A stretch of DNA of 64,000 nucleotides from Ceratothoa steindachneri (GCA_963969495.1 OZ018321.1:195589126-195653125), one strand, 5' to 3'; shown: positions 36,784 to 49,778, numbered from the stretch's first letter. Notes: generated by a model from the sequence alone, not told the origin. Numbers and translations: made by a program.

Positions 36784-39700
36784 GAAGGAGTCCCACGTCC
36801 TTACGGGCTGATTTGAACTCTGTGACGGGACCGTGGGAAGTTGTATTGCTCCTCTCTATTTACCTCTCAGGATTCCTCTTTTCAATAATTATCTCACTAA
36901 CCCCTTGTCTAGGCTTAAAGACCTGATCAGCTTCCTAATCCCTTTTGAGTAAAAACTTTTGAAACTCTATAAACAAAACCCTTTAACGCTTGCAGGTCGC
37001 AAAAGACCAGGACCTGAGAGGTCCTAGGCGTTGAGCACGATTACTCAAAGATTAGTTTTGCCGTAATAACTTCTCAGTGTGTAGTGGGTTGACTACTTCA
37101 CTCCGGCCGTTCTAAGATGCATAAGGCTGTACTGCTTATGGCGGGCGGGCTTTACTGCTCTGTTTTCTGCCAGGTCAACTAAAAGTGTCACATCCTGTCT
37201 CTGGATCTGCCACAACAGTTCCACCTACTGGGCGCCTTGCGGACGATTAGTAAGATCTATTAAGGAAATCCATCTGATCGCCTTTCCTTTCTAGCTGCTC
37301 AGTTGGGAGCAGGAGCCTTTGAGGATGATACGCTCTACTGGACAACTTTGCGTCAGTGTGCATCTATGTACAGGTGCAAAAACCATCATTACCGCACCCA
37401 AGATAGACCCCTGAAAAGTTGGAAAACTCCAGATGGTATAGCCATGAGCAACTGTACCAACCCCCTTTTTTCTTTGCAGTGCTCTCAAGGTTACGGAATT
37501 TCGCGTGTGTTGATAAATTCTTTAAAAATTTCAGTCTACTTTCCTATCAGTGAAACTTCTCATTAACTTGGTGTTGAGATGGGCGAAGAATTCGACAACA
37601 CCACATGTCTGTGACAGAGGAGCTTTCCCTTTGTCATCTTTAGGCCTGTACTCCGGCAATTCCACCCCTGAAGAGTAGTTGGCCCGCTGTGCTTTGTTCT
37701 GGGTCACTGCAAACATTTTCTAGCGGAGAGGGGTCTACCTCTTCTTTTTCTACGGGTGAAGAGGCCTTTACTTCATACCATCTTTGGAGTCGCCCTCAAA
37801 CGACCTCAACAATGTACCAGCATAGACTCCCTATTTTCTTTAAAAGTGCCCCACCATGAAAGAGCGAAAATGCAGTCCAGAGTCGACCGCTCTCGGTGGA
37901 AGCGTCTCGCTCGACATGGCCAACCAGCTTAGATGGGCAAACTTTGGTAGAGCCCGTCAGGACTTGTGCCCTAGTGACCTACAGACATGTGTTGTAATAT
38001 TGAAGGTTGGCTCACCGGTCAGAATCACCTTTGTTACAGGCAATAGGCTTGTAGATTACCTTTTGTGATCCATGACACCTTAGGGAGGATAGGCACTTGG
38101 AAGTTTACACTGATCTAGTGATAGTCCCAGATTTGCCTCAGCTCTAATTTGGCAGTGCCTTTTATGGGGGCAAACAAAGTCTCAGTGTGACACAACTCAG
38201 AGTCAAACTCCGCCTATGTGAAAGATCCTTTTCAATCAACACGGGACTTCGAAGACTCATCAGGAGAGGAGGGATCTCCTCTGCTGGTTGGTGCTTTCTT
38301 GCCGTCCAAAACCTATTTTTCCAAGAAAAGCTTGGCTGAGGCTTGTACTTCCGTCTTTGAGGCCCCTTCCCGTGGTGGATAAAAGAGGGCTTATTCTTCG
38401 CCCTCCTCTCCTAAAAATAAGAAGAGCAAGAATATCAGTGGTTCCTCTCCTTCCGATGAAGTTGCAGGGATGGATAGGTCCCTTGCCATTTTGGTAGGTG
38501 ACTAGACAACGACTCGTACGACTATCCCCGATGCGCTCTTGGTTGGTGAGACCAGCGCGATGACAAACCTGAAGTTGCAGGTAAAGTGAGTGGAGCCTCG
38601 GTGACGTCGCTCCCTCATTTAAAAGCTGCCCGGCGTCTTTGAGCCTGCCTGTTTCAAAAGTTTATTCAAGCACTAGTTAGAAATATAGGTAGAGATCTGA
38701 AAGTTTCTCCGACCGGACCTTTGGTGAATGCAACCGACCTGCCACAGGCGGCAATGTTGAGTGCTCTCTGGATACTCGATGGCTCGCCTGAATTTTAGGA
38801 AAGGGTGTTTATTTGAGGTAACACGTGGTATATTCCTTAGAAGATATCACCAAAAAGGTGCATGATCAAGGAAGAGTCAACCTCAAACATGTGATGAGAA
38901 AAGAGCTGGGGGGAGGGGAACGAGTCCTAGATATAGACTCTTTGTCACTTTCGATTGTGACAGACTCTTCGAGTCGGCGCCTGCCGGTTGCTATCACTAC
39001 CGCATCAAGGCATTTGTGCCACTGCCGCCGATATGTATGCTACCACCTCGGCCAAACAAATCCAACTTGGTGACTTGCCAAGTCGAGTAAGCCTAAAATC
39101 AGCGGAAACTGCTCCAAAGCATTACATGCTAAATCTGTATTGTTAAGTGCCAACTGACGGAATTGTAACGGGCCGCACCCTGCGTTCTCAAAACAATAAA
39201 ATTAAATCTTTTAAAGCCGTTCAGGCTTATGCCTTGGTCCTGTCGTGTCCAGCGCTTCCGGAGACGTCCTTTTCCTCGCATGTTAAAAAGCAGCCTCTGA
39301 TCCTGGCCCATAAAGGCCTACGAGCTCGATCGCTTTTGCGCCCATTCGGAACCTTTCTTCTGGTTCTATCCCCGACCTCACAGGTGCTTTGCTGGTTGAG
39401 TCAGTGAAAAAAGGCTCACACTTACCCACGGTTCAAACGAAGACTTCCTCCCTCTCCCGTGTGAACGTTTCTCGTATACTCACATGAGGAAAATCCCCCG
39501 AAGGTATTCGTGAGGCCGTGTTTTGGGACTCCTAAAGCTGTTCCACAAAAGAAAGACTACAGCAAAACAGCTTCGGCTCCACTCATCAACCAAGGCTGCA
39601 CAGGGCAATTCGGAGTCGAGGGATCACCAAAAAAAGGAAATTCTGCTTCCGTTTTGAAGCTGCCTTGCTGTCAAAGGTTTCGATGTGCTTATAGGAAGGA

Positions 39701-39900
39701 AAAGTCTCGCATGGAAAGCCCATCTTGAGTCATTAAAATCGAAAGCGATTTCTGGGACTTGTACGACCAACAGATCCCGGAATTGCCACTTAGGGACGTG
39801 CACAGTCATTCATGTGAAGGTAATCTCATCGAAGAGGGCCTCCGTATCTCATCTGTGCTTGGCCTGTAGTGCATATTAGTTCAATGAGCTGTGTGTCGTA
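36784..39900. repeat. 3.1-kb unit 2
   Basis: The left half carries the variants of units 3 and 4. The right half carries those of unit 1 (GGAACGAGTCCTAGATATAG near 38920-38937). It contains the perfect hairpin AGGACCTGAGAGGTCCT near 37009-37025. Confidence 0.95.
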
Positions 39901-42900
39901 GAAGGAGTCCCACGTCCTTACGGGCTGATTTGAACTCTGTGACGGGACCGTGGGAAGTTGTATTGCTCCTCTCTATTTACCCCTCAGGATTCCTCTTTTC
40001 AATAATTATCTCACTAACCCCTTGTCTAGGCTTAAAGACCTGATCAGCTTCCTAATCCCTTTTGAGTAAAAACTTTTGAAAATCTATAAACAAAACCCTT
40101 TAACGCTTGCAGGTCGCAAAAGACCAGGACCTGAGAGGTCCTAGGCGTTGAGCACGATTACTCAAAGATTAGTTTTGCCGTAATAACTTCTCAGTGTGTA
40201 GTGGGTTGACTACTTCACTCCGGCCGTTCTAAGATGCATAAGGCTGTACTGCTTATGGCGGGCGGGCTTTACTGCTCTGTTTTCTGCCAGGTCAACTAAA
40301 AGTGTCACATCCTGTCTCTGGATCTGCCACAACAGTTCCACCTACTGGGCGCCTTGCGGACGATTAGTAAGATCTATTAAGGAAATCCATCTGATCGCCT
40401 TTCCTTTCTAGCTGCTCAGTTGGGAGCAGGAGCCTTTGAGGATGATACGCTCTACTGGACAACTTTGCGTCAGTGTGCATCTATGTACAGGTGCAAAAAC
40501 CATCATTACCGCACCCAAGATAGACCCCTGAAAAGTTGGAAAACTCCAGATGGTATAGCCATGAGCAACTGTACCAACCCCCTTTTTTCTTTGCAGTGCT
40601 CTCAAGGTTACGGAATTTCGCGTGTGTTGATAAATTCTTTAAAAATTTCAGTCTACTTTCCTATCAGTGAAACTTCTCATTAACTTGGTGTTGAGATGGG
40701 CGAAGAATTCGACAACACCACATGTCTGTGACAGAGGAGCTTTCCCTTTGTCATCTTTAGGCCTGTACTCCGGCAATTCCACCCCTGAAGAGTAGTTGGC
40801 CCGCTGTGCTTTGTTCTGGGTCACTGCAAACATTTTCTAGCGGAGAGGGGTCTACCTCTTCTTTTTCTACGGGTGAAGAGGCCTTTACTTCATACCATCT
40901 TTGGAGTCGCCCTCAAACGACCTCAACAATGTACCAGCATAGACTCCCTATTTTCTTTAAAAGTGCCCCACCATGAAAGAGCGAAAATGCAGTCCAGAGT
41001 CGACCGCTCTCGGTGGAAGCGTCTCGCTCGACATGGCCAACCAGCTTAGATGGGCAAACTTTGGTAGAGCCCGTCAGGACTTGTGCCCTAGTGACCTACA
41101 GACATGTGTTGTAATATTGAAGGTTGGCTCACCGGTCAGAATCACCTTTGTTACAGGCAATAGGCTTGTAGATTACCTTTTGTGATCCATGACACCTTAG
41201 GGAGGATAGGCACTTGGAAGTTTACACTGATCTAGTGATAGTCCCAGATTTGCCTCAGCTCTAATTTGGCAGTGCCTTTTATGGGGGCAAACAAAGTCTC
41301 AGTGTGACACAACTCAGAGTCAAACTCCGCCTATGTGAAAGATCCTTTTCAATCAACACGGGACTTCGAAGACTCATCAGGAGAGGAGGGATCTCCTCTG
41401 CTGGTTGGTGCTTTCTTGCCGTCCAAAACCTATTTTTCCAAGAAAAGCTTGGCTGAGGCTTGTACTTCCGTCTTTGAGGCCCCTTCCCGTGGTGGATAAA
41501 AGAGGGCTTATTCTTCGCCCTCCTCTCCTAAAAATAAGAAGAGCAAGAATATCAGTGGTTCCTCTCCTTCCGATGAAGTTGCAGGGATGGATAGGTCCCT
41601 TGCCATTTTGGTAGGTGACTAGACAACGACTCGTACGACTATCCCCGATGCGCTCTTGGTTGGTGAGACCAGCGCGATGACAAACCTGAAGTTGCAGGTA
41701 AAGTGAGTGGAGCCTCGGTGACGTCGCTCCCTCATTTAAAAGCTGCCCGGCGTCTTTGAGCCTGCCTGTTTCAAAAGTTTATTCAAGCACTAGTTAGAAA
41801 TATAGGTAGAGATCTGAAAGTTTCTCCGACCGGACCTTTGGTGAATGCAACCGACCTGCCACAGGCGGCAATGTTGAGTGCTCTCTGGATACTCGATGGC
41901 TCGCCTGAATTTTAGGAAAGGGTGTTTATTTGAGGTAACACGTGGTATATTCCTTAGAAGATATCACCAAAAAGGTGCATGATCAAGGAAGAGTCAACCT
42001 CAAACATGTGATGAGAAAAGAGCTGGGGGGAGGGGGACGAGTGCTAGATATATTGACTCTTTGTCACTTTCGATCGTAACAGACTCTTCGAGTCGGAGCC
42101 TGCCGGTTACTATCACTACCGCATCAAGGCATTTGTGCCACTGCCGCCGATATGTATGCTACCGCCTCGGCCAAACAAATCCAACTTGGTAACTTGCCAA
42201 GTCGAGTAAGCCTAAAATCAGCGGAAACTGCTCCAAAGCATTACATGCTAAATCTGTATTGTTAAGTGCCAACTGACGGAATTGTAACGGGCCGCACCCT
42301 GCGTTCTCAAAACAATAAAATAAAATCTTTTAAAGCCGTTCAGGCTTATGCCTTGGTCCTGTCGTGTCCAGCGCTTCCGGAGACGTCCTTTTCCTCGCAT
42401 GTTAAAAAGCAGCCTCTGATCCTGGCCCATAAAGGCCTACGAGCTCGATCGCTTTTGCGCCCATTCGGAACCTTTCTTCTGGTTCTATCCCCGACCTCAC
42501 AGGTGCTTTGCTGGTTGAGTCAGTGAAAAAAGGCTCACACTTACCCACGGTTCAAACGAAGACTTCCTCCCTCTCCCGTGTGAACGTTTCTCGTATACTC
42601 ACATGAGGAAAATCCCCCGAAGGTATTCGTGAGGCCGTGTTTTGGGACTCCTAAAGCTGTTCCACAAAAGGAAGACTACAGCAAAACAGCTTCGGCTCCA
42701 CTCATCAACCAAGGCTGCACAGGGCAATTCGGAGTCGCGGGATCACCAAAAAAAGGAAATTCTGCTTCCGTTTCGAAGCTGCCTTGCTGTCAAAGGTTTC
42801 GATGTGCTTATAGGAAGGAAAAGTCTCGCATGGAAAGCCCATCTTGAGTCATTAAAATCGAAAGCGATTTCTGGGACTTGTACGACCAACAGATCCCGGA

Positions 42901-43019
42901 ATTGCCACTTAGGGACGTGCACAGTCATTCATGTGAAGGTAATCTCATCGAAGAGGGCCTCCGTATCTCATCTGTGCTTGGCCTGTAGTGCATATTAGTT
43001 CAATGAGCTGTGTGTCGTA
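39901..43019. repeat. 3.1-kb unit 3
   Basis: The left half is almost identical to unit 2. The right half shares GACGAGTGCTAGATATATTG (near 42036) with unit 4. It ends with TGTCGTA at 43013-43019. Confidence 0.95.
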
Positions 43020-46000
43020 GAAGGAGTCCCACGTCCTTACGGGCTGATTTGAACTCTGTGACGGGGCCGTGGGAAGTTGTATTGCTCCTCTCTATTTACC
43101 CCTCAGGATTCCTCTTTTCAATAATTATCTCACTAACCCCTTGTCTAGGCTTAAAGACCTGATCAGCTTCCTAATCCCTTTTGAGTAAAAACTTTTGAAA
43201 CTCTATAAACAAAACCCTTTAACGCTTGCAGGTCGCAAAAGACCAGGACCTGAGAGGTCCTAGGCGTTGAGCACGATTACTCAAAGATTAGTTTTGCCGT
43301 AATAACTTCTCAGTGTGTAGTGGGTTGACTACTTCACTCCGGCCGTTCTAAGATGCATAAGGCTGTACTGCTTATGGCGGGCGGGCTTTACTGCTCTGTT
43401 TTCTGCCAGGTCAACTAAAAGTGTCACATCCTGTCTCTGGATCTGCCACAACAGTTCCACCTACTGGGCGCCTTGCGGACGATTAGTAAGATCTATTAAG
43501 GAAATCCATCTGATCGCCTTTCCTTTCTAGCTGCTCAGTTGGGAGCAGGAGCCTTTGAGGATGATACGCTCTACTGGACAACTTTGCGTCAGTGTGCATC
43601 TATGTACAGGTGCAAAAACCATCATTACCGCACCCAAGATAGACCCCTGAAAAGTTGGAAAACTCCAGATGGTATAGCCATGAGCAACTGTACCAACCCC
43701 CTTTTTTCTTTGCAGTGCTCTCAAGGTTACGGAATTTCGCGTGTGTTGATAAATTCTTTAAAAATTTCAGTCTACTTTCCTATCAGTGAAACTTCTCATT
43801 AACTTGGTGTTGAGATGGGCGAAGAATTCGACAACACCACATGTCTGTGACAGCGGAGCTTTCCCTTTGTCATCTTTAGGCCTGTACTCCGGCAATTCCA
43901 CCCCTGAAGAGTAGTTGGCCCGCTGTGCTTTGTTCTGGGTCACTGCAAACATTTTCTAGCGGAGAGGGGTCTACCTCTTCTTTTTCTACGGGTGAAGAGG
44001 CCTTTACTTCATACCATCTTTGGAGTCGCCCTCAAACGACCTCAACAATGTACCAGCATAGACTCCCTATTTTCTTTAAAAGTGCCCCACCATGAAAGAG
44101 CGAAAATGCAGTCCAGAGTCGACCGCTCTCGGTGGAAGCGTCTCGCTCGACATGGCCAACCAGCTTAGATGGGCAAACTTTGGTAGAGCCCGTCAGGACT
44201 TGTGCCCTAGTGACCTACAGACATGTGTTGTAATATTGAAGGTTGGCTCACCGGTCAGAATCACCTTTGTTACAGGCAATAGGCTTGTAGATTACCTTTT
44301 GTGATCCATGACACCTTAGGGAGGATAGGCACTTGGAAGTTTACACTGATCTAGTGATAGTCCCAGATTTGCCTCAGCTCTAATTTGGCAGTGTCTTTTA
44401 TGGGGGCAAACAAAGTCTCAGTGTGACACAACTCAGAGTCAAACTCCGCCTATGTGAAAGATCCTTTTCAATCAACACGGGACTTCGAAGACTCATCAGG
44501 AGAGGAGGGATCTCCTCTGCTGGTTGGTGCTTTCTTGCCGTCCAAAACCTATTTTTCCAAGAAAAGCTTGGCTGAGGCTTGTACTTCCGTCTTTGAGGCC
44601 CCTTCCCGTGGTGGATAAAAGAGGGCTTATTCTTCGCCCTCCTCTCCTAAAAATAAGAAGAGCAAGAATATCAGTGGTTCCTCTCCTTCCGATGAAGTTG
44701 CAGGGATGGATAGGTCCCTTGCCATTTTGGTAGGTGACTAGACAACGACTCGTACGACTATCCCCGATGCGCTCTTGGTTGGTGAGACCAGCGCGATGAC
44801 AAACCTGAAGTTGCAGGTAAAGTGAGTGGAGCCTCGGTGACGTCGCTCCCTCATTTAAAAGCTGCCCGGCGTCTTTGAGCCTGCCTGTTTTAAAAGTTTC
44901 TTCAAGCACTAGTTAGAAATATAGGTAGAGATCTGAAAGTTTCTCCGACCGGACCTTTGGTGAATGCAACCGACCTGCCACAGGCGGCAATGTTGAGTGC
45001 TCTCTGGATACTCGATGGCTCGCCTTAATTTTAGGAAAGGGTGTTTATTTGAGGTAACACGTGGTATATTCCTTAGAAGATATCACCAAAAAGGTGCATG
45101 ATCAAGGAAGAGTCAACCTCAAACATGTGATGAGAAAAGAGCTGGGGGGAGGGCGACGAGTGCTAGATATATTGACTCTTTGTCACTTTCGATCGTGACA
45201 GACTCTTCGAGTCGGAGCCTGCCGGTTACTATCACTACCGCATCAAGGCATTTGTGCCACTGCCACCGATATGTATGCTACCGCCTCGGCCAAACAAATC
45301 CAACTTGGTAACTTGCCAAGTCGAGTAAGCCTAAAATCAGCGGAAACTGCTCCAAAGCATTACATGCTAAATCTGTATTGTTAAGTGCCAACTGACGGAA
45401 TTGTAACGGGCCGCACCCTGCGTTCTCAAAACAATAAAATAAAATCTTTTAAAGCCGTTCAGGCTTATGCCTTGGTCCTGTCGTGTCCAGCGCTTCCGGA
45501 GACGTCCTTTTCCTCGCATGTTAAAAAGCAGCCTCTGATCCTGGCCCATAAAGGCCTACGAGCTCGATCGCTTTTGCGCCCATTCGGAACCTTTCTTCTG
45601 GTTCTATCCCCGACCTCACAGGTGCTTTGCTGGTTGAGTGAGTGAAAAAAAGGCTCACACTTACCCACGGTTCAAACGAAGACTTCCTCCCTCTCCCGTG
45701 TGAACGTTTTTCCTATACTCACATGAGGAAAATCCCCCGAAGGTATTCGTGAGGCCGTGTTTTGGGACTCCTAAAGCTGTTCCACAAAAGGAAGACTACA
45801 GCAAAACAGCTTCGGCTCCACTCACCCAACCAAGGCTGCACAGGGCAATTCGGAGTCACGGGATCACCAAAAAAAGGAAATTTTGCTTCCGTTTCGAAGC
45901 CGCCTTGCTGGTCAAAGGTTTCGATGTGCTTATAGGAAGGAAAAATCTCGCATGGAAAGCCCATTTTGAGTTATTGGAATCGAAAGCGATTTCTGGGACT

Positions 46001-46141
46001 TGTACGACCAACAGATCCCGGAATTGCCACTTAGGGACGTGCACAGTCATTCATGTTAAGGTAATCTCATCGAAGAGGGCCTCCGTATCTCATCCGTGCT
46101 TGGCCTGTAGTGCATATTAGTTCAATGAGCTGTGTGTCGTA
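43020..46141. repeat. 3.1-kb unit 4 (array end)
   Basis: The left half matches units 2 and 3. The last ~350 bp hold private changes (CTCACCCAACCAAGG, TTGCTGGTCAAAGG, TTATTGGAATCG) not seen in the other three, as expected for the terminal copy. Its final TGTCGTA (46135-46141) is at the same time the start of the solo LTR. Confidence 0.95.
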
Positions 46142-46729
46142 GAATGACCCCGACATATACGTCACTTCTACCCAACAGACGTGGTCGCTCAAGGTCAACG
46201 CGTGACCTTGATTCTACTCTGGTCACGACAGAGGTGACGAATAGAAATGAGTGGGAAAGGGGAACGAGTGGGACGAGTGCGAAAGATTTTAAATTTAAAA
46301 GATTGACTGCAGTTGGCCGATATTAAACTAATGAAAGCTCCGGCTATGAGGCTTATAAAAAAGTAGGTACAAAAATAAACTTTATTATATACAGAGTTAT
46401 ACACAATAAATGGATTAAATGAAATCATGGCAATATATACACTATTGATACAAGAACAGAACATATCAGAGCTACTCAGAACGGGCTCTACGAAGGCGGG
46501 AGCATGGGGGAATCTCTTCACGAGCCAACTTGGCGCTTAAAGGATGGGAAATAACCCTCGGGGGTTTCTTGATAACACCCTGGGCGACGACAGGAACGCG
46601 GGTTTGTGATTTGAATCCCTCGCTTATCGTGGAAAGAAGTTGGATATTATGACTGTTCTCACCGTTCTCGCCCACGCAGACTAACCTCGAGCCTGATCTC
46701 GTGGTATCGATGGGCCTCTATTCTCGACA
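46135..46729 (-). mobile_element. Solo LTR related to the 12.6-18.2 kb gypsy element
   Basis: It starts TGTCGTAGAATGACCCCGAC and ends GGGCCTCTATTCTCGACA, giving TGTCG..CGACA ends. It aligns to the 12629-13637 LTR but lacks about 400 bp from the middle (after AGAACGGGCTCTACG). Neither flank shows a polypurine tract, primer-binding site or target duplication, so it is a solo or truncated LTR. Strand is given by analogy with the complete element. Confidence 0.75.
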
Positions 46730-46744
46730 CCGCAGATTGTGGGC

Positions 46745-49175
46745 TAACTGTGATGAGCTACGAAGGTTCATATCCTTCTGTTTCCTCATAGCTATTTTTT
46801 TGGAGGATACCATGCTATGCACGTGCCTCCTGCGCACCCTGCCTGGGAATAAGTGTCTTGCGACCCCACCATCACGTGATGGAGGCGGGCAGGATGATAT
46901 TCAATTTACAGTGTTCATTATGTCTCCAAAATCTATTCGATATAATACCTCATTTCAGGTAGTGGCAGTGCAGGTACACTTGGATGAGATATACACTGTT
47001 ATTTTTGCGTATATTCCACTGCCAGTCGACTTCGACCTAAGTGACTTAGGCTGAGTTACAGAACGGTAGTCAAGACATTTTCTCTTCCTCGGGGCTTTAA
47101 ACAGTACACACTCCCTCTGGGAGAAATACATGATCAATTCAAGGAGTCAGATCATTGCCGACCAGATCGAATAGTTAGAGATAGGTATCTTAAATATCCA
47201 TGAGTTTACGCATCACTGCCGGGAACCGCTTCATTTTCCTGTCTCGATCTGTCCCTTTACTCCCTGCATACCCACCCTGATTTTGGGTGGGCGGTAATCG
47301 ATGACTAACACGTTAGTGACCACTTGTCAATTTATTTATAATTTTATGGGCCGATTTTATGGGCGCATTTCCGGATATGAGTGATTTCTCTGTCCCAGTC
47401 GAGGTTAGATCGATGGATGACAGTTGAGTTCTCCTGCTGTAATCTCATTGCTGTAGACCAAAATAAAATTCCTAGAACGTCTGGCCGTCTTTGCACGTCC
47501 CCAGATTCCCTATTGGTCGGAAGAATGTGAGACGATCCTTAGACAGAAGTGATATGCCTAAATGAGTTATAAGCGCCACCCGAACGTTTTCACTGTAGAT
47601 AAATTACATCGATTTCGGGCTAGGTTCCAGTCTATTTAGAAATATGCTTGCAATTCTTCCCGGTAAATATACGTGTAGTTACTTAACGGGAAAGCCCCTC
47701 AGAGGTGTAAAAATAAGTCTAAAGGATATGGGGAATCTCTTTCTGGACACCCTACCTTTTCAGGAGAAAGGGACCGCTATCTCTCACACTGCATTAGTGG
47801 CTGAATCTTTCTTGGTCCGTTTCTTCATATTCTCTAGCCAGGATGCTGCTCCAACAGCATTCAATGCATGTTATGAAGTTTTTGAAGTCCGCCGAATGGA
47901 AATTACATCCAGAGGCGGCTAACCCCTCAACGAGAGTTTGACTCTGAGTAGGTTGCTTTCGTTTGCACATTGTACACATCCCAAGCCGAGCGTGAATTGC
48001 GAAAGGTGGACAAAATCCACCACAGCAGTCTTATTCTAGTGACCGGTACCTTTCACAAGGCTCCTATTAAAAACTTGATTATTATGCGGAGAGATGCCAC
48101 TTGCCCTGCGCCGTGCACAGTGCATTATGCGTTTATACCCACGGGCCTGGTTTCTCCCTCAATCGCCAATGACTATTATTGCATCCTCCGCCGATCAATA
48201 CGGTATCAATGCCATCGAGAAACCCCAGTCATGCAATATGTTATTTAGGTTTACAAAGAGAAAACCTTTTTGAGAACTCACTGTAGTTCTCGGGCCGATG
48301 GCACTTCTGTTTCTGCGCCTCTCCTTTGTCTATTTTTTGCCATGCCTCTTCTCCCAAAAGCTTCCAAAGCGCCGGGAGTACTGAGATAGACCTTTTTGGA
48401 GAACACTTATCATCACTTTGGATCCGTCCCAGTGTACACTGGTCTTCATTTGCAAGGAAGGATTCGCTTCCACGCCGTTTCCACTGTTTGAAGTGAAGGG
48501 AGCTCTACCATGCGTTGCATCTGAATTCACCATCGAGCTGGTTGCAATAGATTGCTTGGTAGGGGCTATAACCCCCTTTCCCTTTCTCGCAGATACGATT
48601 CTAATCTCTAGCGACCCTCAAAGCCTCCAGAATTCTTTTCGCACCCTCTGATATTCGCTGTTTCAGTGACGCCATGATAGCAGCAAGCAGGGCGGTTGTT
48701 GAGATTATATACTGCCTGGTACATGGAAATGTAGGGATTGCGAGGAATAAGCACACCCAATGAGGGCACCAAATTATTCGTGACAAAAGGGCACCCAGAA
48801 AATAGTTTCGCTCTTCCTCACACTGACTATAAGCCAGGAATAAGGTTAGAGCTCCAGACTACTCGGCAAAGAAGATGGGAAAACGGCTTACTGGAAGCTA
48901 TGGTTTCAAGCTATGTGCTGCAAATGTTCTCGTGGACGTAATCCCCCCTTAAATCCGCAATGGCTTCGTCGCACTTGCTGTCGTTTCAAAATTCAGCACA
49001 CTCGCAGGACGCACTACCATTTGATGTAGTACGTCATTGTGACTTACTGTCACTACTACTAGTTGTCACAAACTGTTCGCTACATTTTTGTGAATGTCCT
49101 AGTCTGAGCGATCTTCGCGCATGAGGAATGGGGTCGCTACTGGTTGATCCTTGTATTCGGGACTGATTCGTGCAC
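46745..49175 (+). mobile_element. LINE with endonuclease, RT and RNase H remnants (I/LOA/Jockey-like)
   Basis: Readable blocks in order: endonuclease NTSFQVVAVQVHLDEIYTV then FAYIPLPVDFDLSDL (46945-47052); a post-endonuclease block ARPQIPYWSEECETIL and YKRHPN (about 47490-47590); RT-thumb block SQAERELRKVDKIHHSSL (about 47980-48035); an RNase H segment (48465-48640); and the C-terminal HFCECPSLSDLRA at about 49087-49125. Between the endonuclease and the thumb most of the RT is unreadable or lost. It abuts the solo LTR. The fragment at 5.1-5.8 kb is a relative. Confidence 0.65.
48418..48800 (+). pseudogene. LINE RNase H domain remnant
   Basis: The open frame 48418-48651 contains FPLFEVKGALPCVASEFTIE then LVAIDCLVGAI and, slightly later, SDPQSLQNSF. 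This follows the pattern of LINE RNase H domains (GA..PS..S.F.AEL.AI..AL followed by SDS.SALQSL), with the terminal Asp of that motif still recognisable. Near 48710-48750 CLVHGNVGIARNKHT resembles the usual WVPSHVGIxGNExAD end. RNase H removes RNA from the RNA-DNA hybrid. Stops and frame changes follow 48651. Confidence 0.6.
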
Positions 49176-49778
49176 ACAGACGTGTGGACTCAGGGATTTT
49201 CTTGAGCAAGCTAACTTTCTACATTTTATTTAACTCTATTTGGTGTTGTTTCTATGTTGCGGTGCCCTGGCAGGTGGATTTATCATTGAAGCTGAAACAT
49301 GTCTCCAAATTTTGCTGTTTTTGTCGGCATTATTTGTTTGTTATTTTTTTGCCTAGAATGTATGGTTTTGTTTTGTGTTTTTTTTTAAAGTTAATTCATG
49401 GCCAAAAGTATTTAGACTAATATATATTTACGTGAAAAATAGTTATTATTGGTCATGATTGCAAAGAAGCAGATGTGAACGCCTCAGCGAGTACACTGAG
49501 GCGAAGACATTTTGACAAATGTTCTAAGTTAAGAATGGCTGCAAAATAGCCTAATCTCACCAGAAAAACCTTAGGTATGGGATCCTTGTTGGCAGAAAAT
49601 AGAAAAACTGGACTGTTAAAGAATGATATTCTTTGAGGAATCTCCCTTCCGCTAGTTTGGAGGTTTCGGAAGATCAATGGTTAGGTGAAAAAAATGTTTG
49701 CACTCTCACGAGCCCTGCGTCGTGCTTACGCTGGAACCATAGGACACTCTTCCTGTCTGGGGTCGCTTCACTCTAAGG
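49176..49778. other. Stretch between LINE and hAT element
   Basis: T-rich to about 49440, possibly the LINE 3' UTR, then mixed sequence with no domain. The last 8 bp (49771-49778, CTCTAAGG) are the left target-site duplication of the hAT element. Confidence 0.4.

Larger units (their letters stand above)
33667..46141. repeat. Four-copy tandem array of a 3.1-kb unit
   Basis: Units begin with GAAGGAGTCCCACGTCCTTA at 33667, 36784, 39901 and 43020, giving lengths of 3117, 3117, 3119 and 3122 bp. They are near-identical over their whole length. Each ends with TGTCGTA, after which the next unit starts; after the fourth, the solo LTR continues instead. No tRNA, rRNA or recognised protein domain was found in the unit. 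Its frames reach at most 137 codons and several change length between copies. Confidence 0.97.

Noticed and set aside
33667..46141. Multi-copy gene family in the tandem units
   Set aside because: Frames are short (at most 137 codons), some change length between near-identical copies, and none shows a domain. The regular reappearance of frames simply mirrors the repeat.
46330..46640. tRNA-like B-box in the LTR repeats (GATTCAAATCCC type near 13498, 18151 and 46600)
   Set aside because: No matching A box at the right distance and no cloverleaf arms. It is part of the LTR.
33667..46729. The 3.1-kb unit as the internal region of an LTR element ending in the 46135 LTR, or as a DIRS-type element
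   Set aside because: No primer-binding site or polypurine tract borders the LTR on that side, and no RT, RNase H or recombinase motif could be read in the unit.
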